NCBI RefSeq assembly: GCF_900091525.1 | Contig: NZ_FMCU01000014.1 | Span: forward strand, 124,682 to 188,681 | Length of the DNA: 64,000 bases | Source of the DNA: Micromonospora matsumotoense | GTDB lineage: Bacteria; Actinomycetota; Actinomycetes; Mycobacteriales; Micromonosporaceae | Direction: 5' to 3' | Shown here: one piece after another, positions 50,666 through 59,146 of the stretch | How positions within the stretch are numbered: position 1 is the first letter of the stretch | Layout: each line of letters starts with the position of its first letter | Notes under the pieces: model-generated | Told to the model about the DNA's origin: nothing | The model's database searches: none | The model's input: the letters and a program-made list of their open reading frames with translations, nothing else | Made by a program: the position numbers and the translations under genes

Positions 50666-50892
50666 TGTCCCGTACTCGTCTGGTCGGTCTACGACACGCC
50701 TACCGGGAGGCGGAGGCCGTCCTGCGGTCGGCGTTGCGGTTGCCGCCTGCTTCGGCGCGGGTGTGTGCGATCCGCTGCCCGTACTGCTGCCGGTGGGTGA
50801 AACCGCGTCGGTTCGACCTGCGGCGGATGTCGTGCCGGTCGTGCATCGCGACGTTGGGTCGTCCGGATCGGGGTGGTGACCTGTGCCTCTGA
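50665..50892 (+). CDS. zinc-ribbon-like small AICE protein
   Basis: A 75-residue basic protein: helix RLVGLRHAYREAEAVLRSAL, then CPYCC and CRSC spaced ~21 residues, a likely zinc ribbon. It overlaps the translocase gene by ten bases. Function unknown; DNA binding is plausible. Confidence 0.6.
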   Translation: MSRTRLVGLRHAYREAEAVLRSALRLPPASARVCAIRCPYCCRWVKPRRFDLRRMSCRSCIATLGRPDRGGDLCL

Positions 50893-52331
50893 TCAACATC
50901 ATCCCGGGGGAGAAGATCCCGGTAGCGCCGATGAATGTGCGTCTGCCGGCGTGGCGGGTGCCGGGTTGGCTGCTGGTGTTCTGGTGGCTGGCCCGGGGCC
51001 TGCTCCGCCTCACCGTTCTGGCCGTCCGCTACTGGTGGCTGACCACGCCGACCGTGCTCGCCCTGTGGGTGCGGGCGGAGTTCGGCGGCCTGGTCCTGGC
51101 CGGCGTCGTCTTGGTGGTGGCCGCCGGTTGCGGGGCGTGGTGGCGGTGGCATCGGTCGTCGTGGCTGCGGTTCGGCTGGTACCCGATCGTCGCCCGGGTG
51201 CGGATGTTGTTCGTCTACCGGCGGCGGTGGGCGTCGGTGATGGCGACGTGTGGGCTGGCAACCTCGTTCGCCGGGGACCGCTACGTCCCACACCTGCTCA
51301 GGGTGCGGTGTGACAGGTTCGGCGATGAGCTGACGGTACGGATGCTGCCCGGCCAGATCCCGGACGACTGGGGGCAGGCCGCGGAACGCCTCGCCTACGC
51401 CTTCCGCCTGCGCACCGGGCAAGCGCGGTCGGCGGCGCGGGCGGATCGGGTGGTGCTGCGGTTCGTGCGCCGTGACCCCCTCGCCGGTGTCGTCGCCCCT
51501 CTGCCCGTGCCCGAGGTGCCCGCCCTGGACGGGCTCGCCCTCGGCGTCGACGAGGACGGCCACCCCTACCGGCTGCGCCTCACCGGGTCGCATGTGCTGA
51601 TCGCCGGGGCGACCGGGTCAGGCAAGGGATCGGTGTTGTGGTCGCTGATCCGCTCCCTGGCCGGCGGCATCCGGTCGGGGCTGGTGGAGGTGTGGGCGTT
51701 CGACCCGAAGGGCGGGATGGAGTTGGCGGCGGGGGTGCCGTTGTTCGCCCGGTTCGCCTACGACGACCCCGACAGCATGGCCGGTGTCCTCGACGACGCG
51801 GTGAAGCGGATGCGGCTGCGGGCGGCCCGACTGCGCGGGGTCACCCGCCAGCATGTGCCGACGGTGAAGGAGCCGTTGCTCGTCCTGGTCGTCGACGAGC
51901 TGGCGGCGTTGACGGCATACATCACGGACCGGAAGGTCCGCGACCGAATCAAGGAATCCCTCGGCCTCCTGCTCTCCCAGGGACGGGCGGTCGGCGTGCA
52001 TGTGGTGGCGGCGTTGCAGGACCCGCGTAAGGACGTGCTGCCGTTCCGGGACCTGTTCCCGACCCGCATCGGGTTGCGGCTGACCGAGCCGGAGCAGGTG
52101 GACATGGTCCTCGGCGACAGCGCCCGCGACCGGGGCGCCCTGTGCGACCGCATCCCCGAGTCCTCGCCGGGGGTGGGGTTCGTGGTCCTCGACGGGGTCC
52201 GCGAACCCGTCCGGGTCCGCTTCGCCTACCTCACCGACGACGACATCCACCACCTCGGCCACACCCACCGACGACTCGACACCACCAGCGACAGCGACGA
52301 GCAGGAGGCGGCCCGTGAAGACCAACACTGA
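50883..52331 (+). CDS. FtsK/SpoIIIE-type translocase (TraSA/TraB-like)
   Basis: A 482-residue DNA-pumping ATPase. Two N-terminal membrane segments (VPGWLLVFWWLARGLLRLTV and FGGLVLAGVVLVVAAGCGAW) anchor it. The motor has Walker A LIAGATGSGKGS (~239-250), Walker B LLVLVVDELAAL (~333-343) and the downstream TRIGLRLTEPEQVDMVLGDS segment. In pSAM2-type elements this single protein moves double-stranded DNA between mycelial cells. GTG 50883 start. It overlaps the next gene by 17 bases. Confidence 0.9.
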   Translation: MPLINIIPGEKIPVAPMNVRLPAWRVPGWLLVFWWLARGLLRLTVLAVRYWWLTTPTVLALWVRAEFGGLVLAGVVLVVAAGCGAWWRWHRSSWLRFGWYPIVARVRMLFVYRRRWASVMATCGLATSFAGDRYVPHLLRVRCDRFGDELTVRMLPGQIPDDWGQAAERLAYAFRLRTGQARSAARADRVVLRFVRRDPLAGVVAPLPVPEVPALDGLALGVDEDGHPYRLRLTGSHVLIAGATGSGKGSVLWSLIRSLAGGIRSGLVEVWAFDPKGGMELAAGVPLFARFAYDDPDSMAGVLDDAVKRMRLRAARLRGVTRQHVPTVKEPLLVLVVDELAALTAYITDRKVRDRIKESLGLLLSQGRAVGVHVVAALQDPRKDVLPFRDLFPTRIGLRLTEPEQVDMVLGDSARDRGALCDRIPESSPGVGFVVLDGVREPVRVRFAYLTDDDIHHLGHTHRRLDTTSDSDEQEAAREDQH

Positions 52332-52941
52332 GCGGGTGGAGGGCGTCGTCCTGGTCCTCATCGTCCTGACCGTCGGCGGTCTGGCAGGGGCCGCGTCGTT
52401 CACCCACGTCCACGACTGGACCATGGCGAACTCGCCGGCCGGTACCGGGGACTGGTTCGGCTGGGCCAACGCCGCCATCTCCGAACTGCTGCCCCTGGCG
52501 GCACTGTTGACCATCCGCCGACGCCGCCGCACGGGCGGGCCGGTCGGCTACCCGCTGTTCCTGCTCGTCTGCGCCGTCGCGCTGTCCCTAGCCGCGCAAC
52601 TGGCCGTGGCTCAGCCGAGCCTGTCCGGGTGGCTGCTGTCGGCCGTCCCCGCTCTGGCGTTCCTGGGGCTGTCCAAGCTCGTCTTCTCCACCACCCCCAC
52701 CCCTACCGCCTCGGTGCCGCCAGCCGGCGACACATCGGCCGATAGCTCCGACTGGGGCGCGTGGTCGCCCGACGACCAGGCCGACGAGCGGCCACCCCTG
52801 CGCCTGGTCGACGTCGACCAGGCGGCGACCGCCGAACCGGCCCGACCCGCGACGGTGGCGCAGCGGCCGGGGCTCGTGCCGGTGCCAGCGGCGGCGTTCG
52901 CACCCCGCAACAGTGCCAGCGGTGCGGAGCATGACCGGTGA
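52315..52941 (+). CDS. SpdB-like spread protein (DUF2637 type)
   Basis: A 208-residue membrane protein with four hydrophobic segments (VVLVLIVLTVGGLAGAASF, AAISELLPLAALLTI, FLLVCAVALSLAAQLAVA, WLLSAVPALAFLGLSKL) and a polar Pro/Ala tail. Spd proteins support spread of the element within the recipient mycelium. It sits in its usual place between tra and rep, overlapping both. Confidence 0.8.
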   Translation: MKTNTERVEGVVLVLIVLTVGGLAGAASFTHVHDWTMANSPAGTGDWFGWANAAISELLPLAALLTIRRRRRTGGPVGYPLFLLVCAVALSLAAQLAVAQPSLSGWLLSAVPALAFLGLSKLVFSTTPTPTASVPPAGDTSADSSDWGAWSPDDQADERPPLRLVDVDQAATAEPARPATVAQRPGLVPVPAAAFAPRNSASGAEHDR

Positions 52942-54758
52942 CCCAACAGGAGTTCTTCCCCACCACGACCCCGACCCCGCCCAAGGTCGAGCAGCCTCGG
53001 CCGGGGTCGCGGGCGGACCGGATGCGCAAGCCCCTCGCCAAAGACGCGCTCAAGCAGCTCGCCGAACAGCACGGCGTCTGCGTCCGCCCCCTGGCGCTGC
53101 GCCGCACCGACACCACCACCGGCCTGACCGAGGTGGTGGAGGTGCCCTGCGGGGCCACGCTGGCGGCGAAGTGCAAGCCGTGCGCGGAACGGGGCCGGCG
53201 GCTGCGCATCCAACAGATCCGCGAGGGCTGGCACCTCACCGACGAACCCACCGTCCGCCCCGACAAGCCCGGCGAGGACGTGCTCGCCCTCGTCCGGGTC
53301 CGGGCGCACCTGGAGTTCGAACGCGAAGCCATCCAGTACCAACCCATGACCCCGGAGGAACGGACCACACACCTGGCCGAGATCGACGCCACCATTGCGG
53401 AGCTGGACGAAGCCCTCGGCGAAACCAGCCTGCGCGGACACCTCACCCCGAAAGACCGCGACGAGCGACCCCGCCGCAAGCGGTCCACCCGGCGGCGGCA
53501 GGACTCCCCGGACCTGCCCCGGCTCCCCGTCGACCCGCGCACCGTCGGCCGCGCCTACTCCGGCAAGGCCGGGAAGACCTACCGGCCGTCGATGCTCATC
53601 ACGCTCACCCTGGGCTCCCACGGACCCGTGCACTCCCACCTACGACGCGGGGCCTACGTCGCGCCCTGCGAGTGCGGCAAACGGCACGGCCCGTATGACG
53701 ACGTGCTCAGCACACCCGTCGACCCGACCACCTACGACTACCGGCGTGCAGCCCTGGACTCGATCCACTTCGCCCGGATTCTCGACCGGTGGTGGCAGAA
53801 CGTCCGCCGGGCCGCCGGCTGGAACGTCCAGTACGCGGGGGCAGTGGAGCTGCAACGTCGACTGGCCCCACACGCCCACTTCGCCATCCGGGGCACCCTC
53901 CCGCGACGGCTGCTCAAGCAGATCGCCGCAGCGACGTACCACCAAGTGTGGTGGCCGTCCTTCGATGAGCTGGTCTACCGCGTCGACAAGCCACCGGTCT
54001 GGGACGTCGACCAACAGGCGTACGTCGACCCGAAGACCCACGAGCCGCTGCCCACCTGGGGCGAAGCGCTCGACGCTCTGGAGGAACCCGACAGTCGACC
54101 CGCCTACGTGGCGCGGATGGGTCGCATCGACGCCCGGGGCATCGAGCAGGGCACCCGCGACGCCGAACGCTCCATTCGCTACGTGACGAAATACGTCACG
54201 AAGGACCTGACCGACCAGGCCAAGCCGCGTTCCGACGCGCAGAAGGCACACTTCGACCGGCTGCACGCGGAACTGTCCGTGCTGCCGTGCTCCCCGACGT
54301 GCGCCAACTGGCTGCTGTACGGCGTCCAGCCGGACGGCGTCAAGGCCGGGTTGACCCCGGGCCGGTGTACCGGGAAGGTCCACCAACGCTCCACCCTCGG
54401 CTTCACCGGCCGCCGTGTGCTCGTCTCCCGCCAGTGGTCCGGCAAGACCTTGGCCGACCACCGGGCGGACAACCGGGCCTGGGTACGGGCGATCCTCGCC
54501 GGTGGCATGGCCGACACCGAGGAACACGACCAGGCCGTCGACGACCCGGACGGGTCGAAGCGATACCGGTTCGAGCTCGCCCGACCAGAAGACCCCGACG
54601 TGCCACCGCTGGAACACCGACTCCTGCGCGCGATATCGGCACGCATCCGCTGGCGCGCAGACCTCGACACCGCCCGGATACGAACAGCGACCACCGCAGC
54701 GACGACCGACCAACCCGCCGCGCTCGTGGCCTCAACCCTGGGAGGAGCAACCGCATGA
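52938..54758 (+). CDS. RepSA-like replication initiator
   Basis: A 606-residue rolling-circle initiator. N-terminal zinc-type Cys cluster (CGATLAAKCKPCAERG). The HUH-like metal site is in APHAHFAIRG (~310). The candidate nicking tyrosines are in IRYVTKYVTKDLTD (~415-419), and a further Cys pair (LPCSPTCANWLLYG) follows. These match RepSA of pSAM2 and its AICE relatives, which nick the plus strand at an origin usually located inside or near rep. The GTG start overlaps spdB by four bases, and ATGA overlaps xis. Confidence 0.88.
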   Translation: MTQQEFFPTTTPTPPKVEQPRPGSRADRMRKPLAKDALKQLAEQHGVCVRPLALRRTDTTTGLTEVVEVPCGATLAAKCKPCAERGRRLRIQQIREGWHLTDEPTVRPDKPGEDVLALVRVRAHLEFEREAIQYQPMTPEERTTHLAEIDATIAELDEALGETSLRGHLTPKDRDERPRRKRSTRRRQDSPDLPRLPVDPRTVGRAYSGKAGKTYRPSMLITLTLGSHGPVHSHLRRGAYVAPCECGKRHGPYDDVLSTPVDPTTYDYRRAALDSIHFARILDRWWQNVRRAAGWNVQYAGAVELQRRLAPHAHFAIRGTLPRRLLKQIAAATYHQVWWPSFDELVYRVDKPPVWDVDQQAYVDPKTHEPLPTWGEALDALEEPDSRPAYVARMGRIDARGIEQGTRDAERSIRYVTKYVTKDLTDQAKPRSDAQKAHFDRLHAELSVLPCSPTCANWLLYGVQPDGVKAGLTPGRCTGKVHQRSTLGFTGRRVLVSRQWSGKTLADHRADNRAWVRAILAGGMADTEEHDQAVDDPDGSKRYRFELARPEDPDVPPLEHRLLRAISARIRWRADLDTARIRTATTAATTDQPAALVASTLGGATA

Positions 54759-54973
54759 ACGACGAGCTGTTGACCGCTGACGAGGTCGCCGCTCGGCTCA
54801 AGGCAACCCCGCGATTCGTCCGCCGGCTGGTCGCCGAACGACGGATCGCCTTCGTCAAGGTCGGCCGCCTGGTGCGATTCGAGGCGTCGGCCGTCGCCGC
54901 CTACATCGACAGCAACCGGGTCGTACCGATGACCCGGGCGCACCTGCGTGACTACCTGGGGGAGGTGGCCTGA
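54755..54973 (+). CDS. xis: excisionase (HTH)
   Basis: A 72-residue protein with a MerR/HTH_17-type fold: LLTADEVAARLKATPRFVRR, then LVAERRIAFVKVGRLVRF and RFEASAVAAYIDSNR. Xis bends DNA to steer the integrase towards excision. GGGAGGAG precedes ATG 54755. It overlaps rep by ATGA and int by one base. Confidence 0.88.
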   Translation: MNDELLTADEVAARLKATPRFVRRLVAERRIAFVKVGRLVRFEASAVAAYIDSNRVVPMTRAHLRDYLGEVA

Positions 54974-56366
54974 TGGCGGCCAGCAAGGGCCGGCGGCGTT
55001 TCGGCAACGTGCGTCGCCTCCCGTCGGGGCGGTACCAGGCGCGGTACGTCGGGCCGGACGGGTTGGAGCGGAAGGCACCGCGCACCTTCGAGAGTGAGCG
55101 CCAGGCGGCCAAGTGGTTGACCGTGGTGGAGTCGGAGATCATCAAGGGGGAGTGGACGGCACCGGAAGCGGGAGAGATCAAGCTCGACGGGTACGGCCGG
55201 AAGTGGATCGCCGAGCGGAAGCTCCAGCCGCGCACCCGGGAGAACTACGAGGACCTGTTCCGGCTGCACATCGGCCCCCACCTCGGCGCACTGGCCCTGG
55301 GCGCGATCAAGCCGCAGACCATCCGCACCTGGCGGCGCACCCTGCTCGACGGCGGTACGACGGAGCCGCAGGCGGTCAAGGCGTACTCACTGCTGCGGGC
55401 GATCCTCAATACCGCCGTGAAGGAAGACGAGCTGATTCGGCAGAACCCCTGCCGCATCCCGGGCTATGACCGCTATCACACGCCGGAGCGCCCGGTGGCG
55501 ACCGTCGCCCAGGTGCTCGCGCTCGCCGGGCGGATGCCGCCCCGGTTCGCCGCGCTGGTGATCGTCGCTGTGTTCTCCGGTCTGCGCTGGGGCGAGCTGG
55601 CGGCGCTGCGGCGCTCGGACGTCGACCTCACGGCCGGCACGGTCCGCGTCCCGCGCAAGCTGGCCGCACTGCGCAACGGGATGGAGTTCGGTCCGCCCAA
55701 ATCAGCGGCGGGTAACCGTACGGTGACTCTTCCGTCGGCGGCCCGGACGGTGCTCGCGGACCACCTGGCCGCATACGTGGGGGAGGGGCCGGAGGCGTTG
55801 GTCTTCACCGGGGACAAGGGGGCGGTGCTGCGTTCCGGCAACTTCCGCCGGGCGGTCGGCTGGGCGGCGGCGCTGCGGGCGGCGGGCGTGCCGGCCGGGT
55901 TCCACTTCCACGACCTGCGGCACCCGGCAACAACCTGGCGGCGGCGACCGGTGCCAGCACCCGGGACCTGATGCACCGCATGGGGCACGCGAGCATGCGG
56001 GCCGCGCTGGTCTACCAGCACGCGAACAGCGAGCGCGACCGGGAGATCGCCGACGGCATGGACCGCCGGATCACCAAGCAGGCCAAGCGGGCGGCGGCCA
56101 CAGCCAGGTCGAGCAAGGGCAAGGGAGAGACGTCCAAGGTCAAGGCGAGTCAGGCCCCGGCCAAGGCGTCCAAGGACAAGCCGGCGAAGCGGAACGCGAC
56201 CGAGGCGAAGCCGGCGGCCCGTAAGGCGGCCAAGGACACGAAGGCAGCCCGTCGGCACGCGGACCCGCCTCGGGCGACACGGCCGGCGCTACTGGCACGC
56301 CAATGGCACGCAAGATCAAAGACAGCTAGTACGAGAACGGCCCAGGCTCGGCGAGTATGCCGCTGA
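54973..56366 (+). pseudogene. int: AICE integrase, frameshifted in the catalytic domain
   Basis: Residues 1-60 form an AP2-like arm-binding region (GNVRRLPSGRYQARYVGPDG); then come a core-binding domain and the catalytic domain with Arg in FSGLRWGELAAL (~206) and HDLRH (~312-316). At 55921-55925 one base is missing. The open frame ends at 55971, while the next frame continues with NNLAAATGAST, LMHRMGHASMRAALVYQHAN (Tyr nucleophile in LVYQH) and a basic tail to 56366. Restoring one base gives a normal ~460-residue integrase. Unless it is a sequencing error, the element cannot excise. Confidence 0.82.
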
Positions 56367-56375
56367 CCTGGGCCG
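56338..56375 (+). terminator. hairpin after the integrase gene
   Basis: CGGCCCAGG (56338-56346) and CCTGGGCCG (56367-56375), with an inner GGC/GCC stem. It spans the int stop codon. The same hairpin is kept in the older relic at 40875-40912. It may be a terminator or an integrase-arm site. Confidence 0.55.
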
Positions 56376-56379
56376 GGAG

Positions 56380-56427
56380 GTGTGGAGCGGGCGACGGGAA
56401 TCGAACCCGCACCGTCAGTTTGGAAGA
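56380..56427. repeat. AICE attachment site, right copy, inside tRNA-Gly
   Basis: 48 bp identical to 40917-40964. It covers the tRNA 3' half from the anticodon through the CCA end. Confidence 0.88.
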
Positions 56428-56456
56428 CTGAAGCTCTACCATTGAGCTACGCCCGC
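56383..56456 (-). tRNA. tRNA-Gly (anticodon UCC)
   Basis: Full cloverleaf on the minus strand: acceptor GCGGGCG/CGCCCGC, D-arm AGCTCAATGGTAGAGC, anticodon loop CTTCCAA (UCC) and T-arm GGGTTCGATTCCC, with an encoded CCA at 56383-56385. It is the integration target of the AICE and stays intact after insertion. Confidence 0.95.
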
Positions 56457-56564
56457 GTACGGCCCCACACACCAGGCCGCGCACACACCCTACCCGCTCC
56501 CCCCACCCCCCGCGCACCGGCATTCCCTCCCGCCCGCACTCCCTCCTTCCTGCCCTCCTTTCCC

Positions 56565-56624
56565 GGTGATCAAGAGGTTTGCGTCACCTACGGCGATCAA
56601 CTTGACGCAAACCTCTTGATCACC
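56565..56624. repeat. 22-bp perfect inverted repeat between two tRNA genes
   Basis: Arms at 56565-56586 and 56603-56624 are exact complements; the core word is TGATCAAGAGGTTTGCGTCA. The 16-base centre carries another GATCAA. The arms are much AT-richer than the surroundings. It lies between the 5' ends of tRNA-Gly and tRNA-Pro. Confidence 0.85.
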
Positions 56625-56736
56625 AGGGCGGGGTGGCCGCCGAGGCGGAGTGGACGCCGGGGTGGGGTGGCTGGTGGCGGGTGGGGACGGCCCCGGCATC
56701 CTTGATGGGGCGGGACGGCTTACACTTCTCTCGCCG

Positions 56737-56810
56737 CGGGGTGTGGCGCAGCTTGGTAGCGCACTCGCTTTGGGAGCGAGGGGCCGTGGGTTCAAATCCC
56801 GCCACCCCGA
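56737..56810 (+). tRNA. tRNA-Pro (anticodon UGG)
   Basis: Cloverleaf with acceptor CGGGGTG/CACCCCG, anticodon stem CTCGC/GCGAG with loop TTTGGGA (UGG), and T-arm GTGGGTTCAAATCCCGC. CCA is not encoded. Confidence 0.95.
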
Positions 56811-56970
56811 CTGCGTGTGCGCCCGGGTCACCCCGGGGGCGACGCCGATTCTGTGCGGTATGCCGGGCGCTGCCGGAGCAGCGTCCCGGCTCGCCTACAC
56901 TCGATGCGCACATTCACGCCCAGATCCAACACGCCCAGACCCAAACTGAGATCCGTCAAGGAGTACGCCT

Positions 56971-58323
56971 GTGAAGAGCACCGTCGAGACTCTGAGCCCG
57001 ACGCGCGTGCGGCTCGCCATCGAGGTGCCGTTCGTCGAGCTCGAGCCGAGCCTCAAGAAGGCGTACCGGGAGATCGGCCAGCAGGTCCAGGTTCCCGGCT
57101 TCCGTCGGGGCAAGATCCCGGCCGCCGTGATCGACCAGCGGGTGGGCCGGGGCACCGTGCTCAACGAGGCGGTGCAGGAGGCGATCCCGCAGAACATCCT
57201 CGCCGCGGTCCGCGAGCACGACCTCAAGACGCTCGGTCGTCCGGAGGTCGAGATCACCGAGTTCAACGACGGTGACTCGCTCAACTTCACCGCCGAGGTC
57301 GACGTCCGGCCGGAGCTGACCCTGCCGGACCCGGCCACCGTCGAGGTGACGGTCGACGAGCTCCAGATCGACGAGAGCGAGGTCGACGAGCAGGTCAAGA
57401 ACCTGCGCGAGCGGTTCGCCACCCTGAAGACCGTCGAGCGGGCCGCCGCCGAGGGCGACTACGTGCAGATCGACCTGAACGCGACCGTCGACGGCGAGGA
57501 CGTGCCGGGCGGCTCGGCGAGCAACATCTCGCACGAGGTCGGCAGCAAGCAGCTCCTGCCGGGGCTGGACGAGGCCCTGGTCGGTCTCGCGGCCGGTGAC
57601 GACACCACCTTCACCACCCAGCTGGTGGGCGGCGACTTCGCCGGCCGCGACGCCGAGGTGGCGGTGACCGTCCGCACGGTCAAGGAGAAGGAGCTGCCGG
57701 AGCTGGACGACGACTTCGCCCAGATGGCCAGCGAGTTCGACAGCATCGACGAGCTGCGCGCCGACCTGCGGGAGAAGGTCAGCCGGGGCAAGCGGGTGGA
57801 GCAGATCTACGCCGCCCGGGACAAGGCCCTGGAGCAGCTGGTCGCCGCCGCCGAGGTGCCGGCGCCGGAGGGTGTCGTCCGCGAGGAGGTCGAGAGCCGC
57901 AAGCAGGCCATGGTCGACCAGCTGGAGCGGATCGGCGCGTCGATGGAGGAGTACCTCGCCGCCGAGGAGAAGACCGAGGAGCAGATCGACGCCGAGCTGG
58001 CCGAGGCGGCGACCGAGGGTGTCAAGATCCAGCTGCTGCTGGACACCCTGGCCGACGCCGAGGACACCCAGGTCTCCGACGACGAGTTCGGGCACGAGAT
58101 CGTCCACCGGGCGCAGCGCGCCGGGATGGCCCCCCAGCAGTACTACGACCAGCTGGTCCGCTCCGGCGCCGCCGGCGCCGTCTTCGGCGACGTGCGGCGC
58201 GGCAAGGCGCTCGCCTCCGTGATGGAGAAGATCAAGATCAAGGATTCGGCCGGCAACGAGGTCACCCTCGACGCGCTGCGGGCCGAGAGCGAGCAGGCGC
58301 ACGACCACGACCACGAGCACTGA
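56971..58323 (+). CDS. tig: trigger factor
   Basis: A 450-residue ribosome-bound chaperone and peptidyl-prolyl isomerase. The ribosome-binding tail signature is GFRRGKIP near residue 46, the FKBP domain spans ~155-240 (GDYVQIDLNATVDGEDVPGG) and helical chaperone arms follow. The end AHDHDHEH is a His/Asp-rich tail common in actinobacterial homologues. GTG 56971 start. It is followed by a strong terminator and then clpP1-clpP2-clpX in the usual order. Confidence 0.96.
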   Translation: MKSTVETLSPTRVRLAIEVPFVELEPSLKKAYREIGQQVQVPGFRRGKIPAAVIDQRVGRGTVLNEAVQEAIPQNILAAVREHDLKTLGRPEVEITEFNDGDSLNFTAEVDVRPELTLPDPATVEVTVDELQIDESEVDEQVKNLRERFATLKTVERAAAEGDYVQIDLNATVDGEDVPGGSASNISHEVGSKQLLPGLDEALVGLAAGDDTTFTTQLVGGDFAGRDAEVAVTVRTVKEKELPELDDDFAQMASEFDSIDELRADLREKVSRGKRVEQIYAARDKALEQLVAAAEVPAPEGVVREEVESRKQAMVDQLERIGASMEEYLAAEEKTEEQIDAELAEAATEGVKIQLLLDTLADAEDTQVSDDEFGHEIVHRAQRAGMAPQQYYDQLVRSGAAGAVFGDVRRGKALASVMEKIKIKDSAGNEVTLDALRAESEQAHDHDHEH

Positions 58324-58333
58324 TCCGACCCGG

Positions 58334-58371
58334 TCGGCCGCCGTCCGCCCGTTGCGGCAGACGGCGGCCGA
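58334..58371 (+). terminator. terminator after tig
   Basis: TCGGCCGCCGTC (58334-58345) and GACGGCGGCCGA (58360-58371) pair perfectly around a 14-base loop, ten bases after the stop. Confidence 0.8.
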
Positions 58372-58494
58372 ACCACTTCTCCGGGTACGTCCCGAGCCAG
58401 CTGCGCTGAGAGCGAACAGTGCCGCGACCGGGAGTCGATCACCCGGTCGAGCGGTTAATGTCGGGTACGACGGTACGGAGAGCGAAGGGCTGCC

Positions 58495-59136
58495 ATGACC
58501 GACATGCACATCCCAGCGAAGCCGCTCCGGGCGATCGAAGCCCGAGGTGGCGACACCATTGGCAACCTCGACGACTCGGTCTACAACCGGTTGCTCAAGG
58601 AGCGCATCATCTTCCTCGGCAGCGAGGTGAACGACCAGGTCGCCAACCGCATCTGCGCCCAGCTGCTGCTGCTCGCGGCGGAGGACCCGGACCGCGACAT
58701 CTTCCTGTGGATCAACTCGCCGGGTGGCTCGGTCTACTCCGGCATGGCGATCTACGACACCATGCAGTACATCGACAACGACGTGTCGACCGTGGCGATG
58801 GGCATGGCCGCCTCGATGGGTCAGCTGCTCCTCTGCGCGGGCACCAAGGGCAAGCGGTACGCCCTGCCGCACGCGCGGATCATGATGCACCAGCCGTCCG
58901 GTGGCCTCGGCGGCACCGCGTCGGACATCGCGATCCAGGCCGAGCAGATGCTCTACACCAAGCGGATGTTCCAGGAGCGGGTCGCCCACCACACCGGCCA
59001 GAGCCAGGCGCAGATCGAGGCCGACTCGGACCGGGACCGCTGGTTCACCGCCCAGGAGGCCAAGGACTACGGCTTCATCGACAAGGTGATCATCGGGGCC
59101 ACGCAGGTTCCGGATGGCGCCGGGACCCTGAGCTGA
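58495..59136 (+). CDS. clpP1: ATP-dependent Clp protease proteolytic subunit 1
   Basis: A 213-residue serine peptidase subunit. Catalytic Ser in GMAASMGQLLL, His in IMMHQPSGG and Asp in SDRDRW. The oxyanion segment INSPGGSVYSGMAIYDTMQY is intact. Actinobacterial ClpP1 and ClpP2 form a mixed two-ring 14-mer that degrades unfolded and tagged proteins with ClpX or ClpC1. ATG 58495 is followed eleven bases after its stop by clpP2. Confidence 0.96.
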   Translation: MTDMHIPAKPLRAIEARGGDTIGNLDDSVYNRLLKERIIFLGSEVNDQVANRICAQLLLLAAEDPDRDIFLWINSPGGSVYSGMAIYDTMQYIDNDVSTVAMGMAASMGQLLLCAGTKGKRYALPHARIMMHQPSGGLGGTASDIAIQAEQMLYTKRMFQERVAHHTGQSQAQIEADSDRDRWFTAQEAKDYGFIDKVIIGATQVPDGAGTLS

Positions 59137-59146
59137 GGAGCTGACG

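Larger units (their letters stand above)
40917..56427. mobile_element. AICE (pSAM2-type) integrated at tRNA-Gly(UCC)
   Basis: A 15.5-kb element between two 48-bp att copies. Module order from right to left is integrase, excisionase, RepSA-like initiator, SpdB-like spread protein, FtsK/TraSA-like translocase, small transfer proteins and GntR regulators (KorSA-like), then cargo (STAND NTPase, YdcF protein, small membrane proteins). That is the standard order of actinomycete integrative and conjugative elements. It would excise, replicate by rolling circle and move as double-stranded DNA through the translocase. The integrase frameshift probably freezes it in place. Confidence 0.85.
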
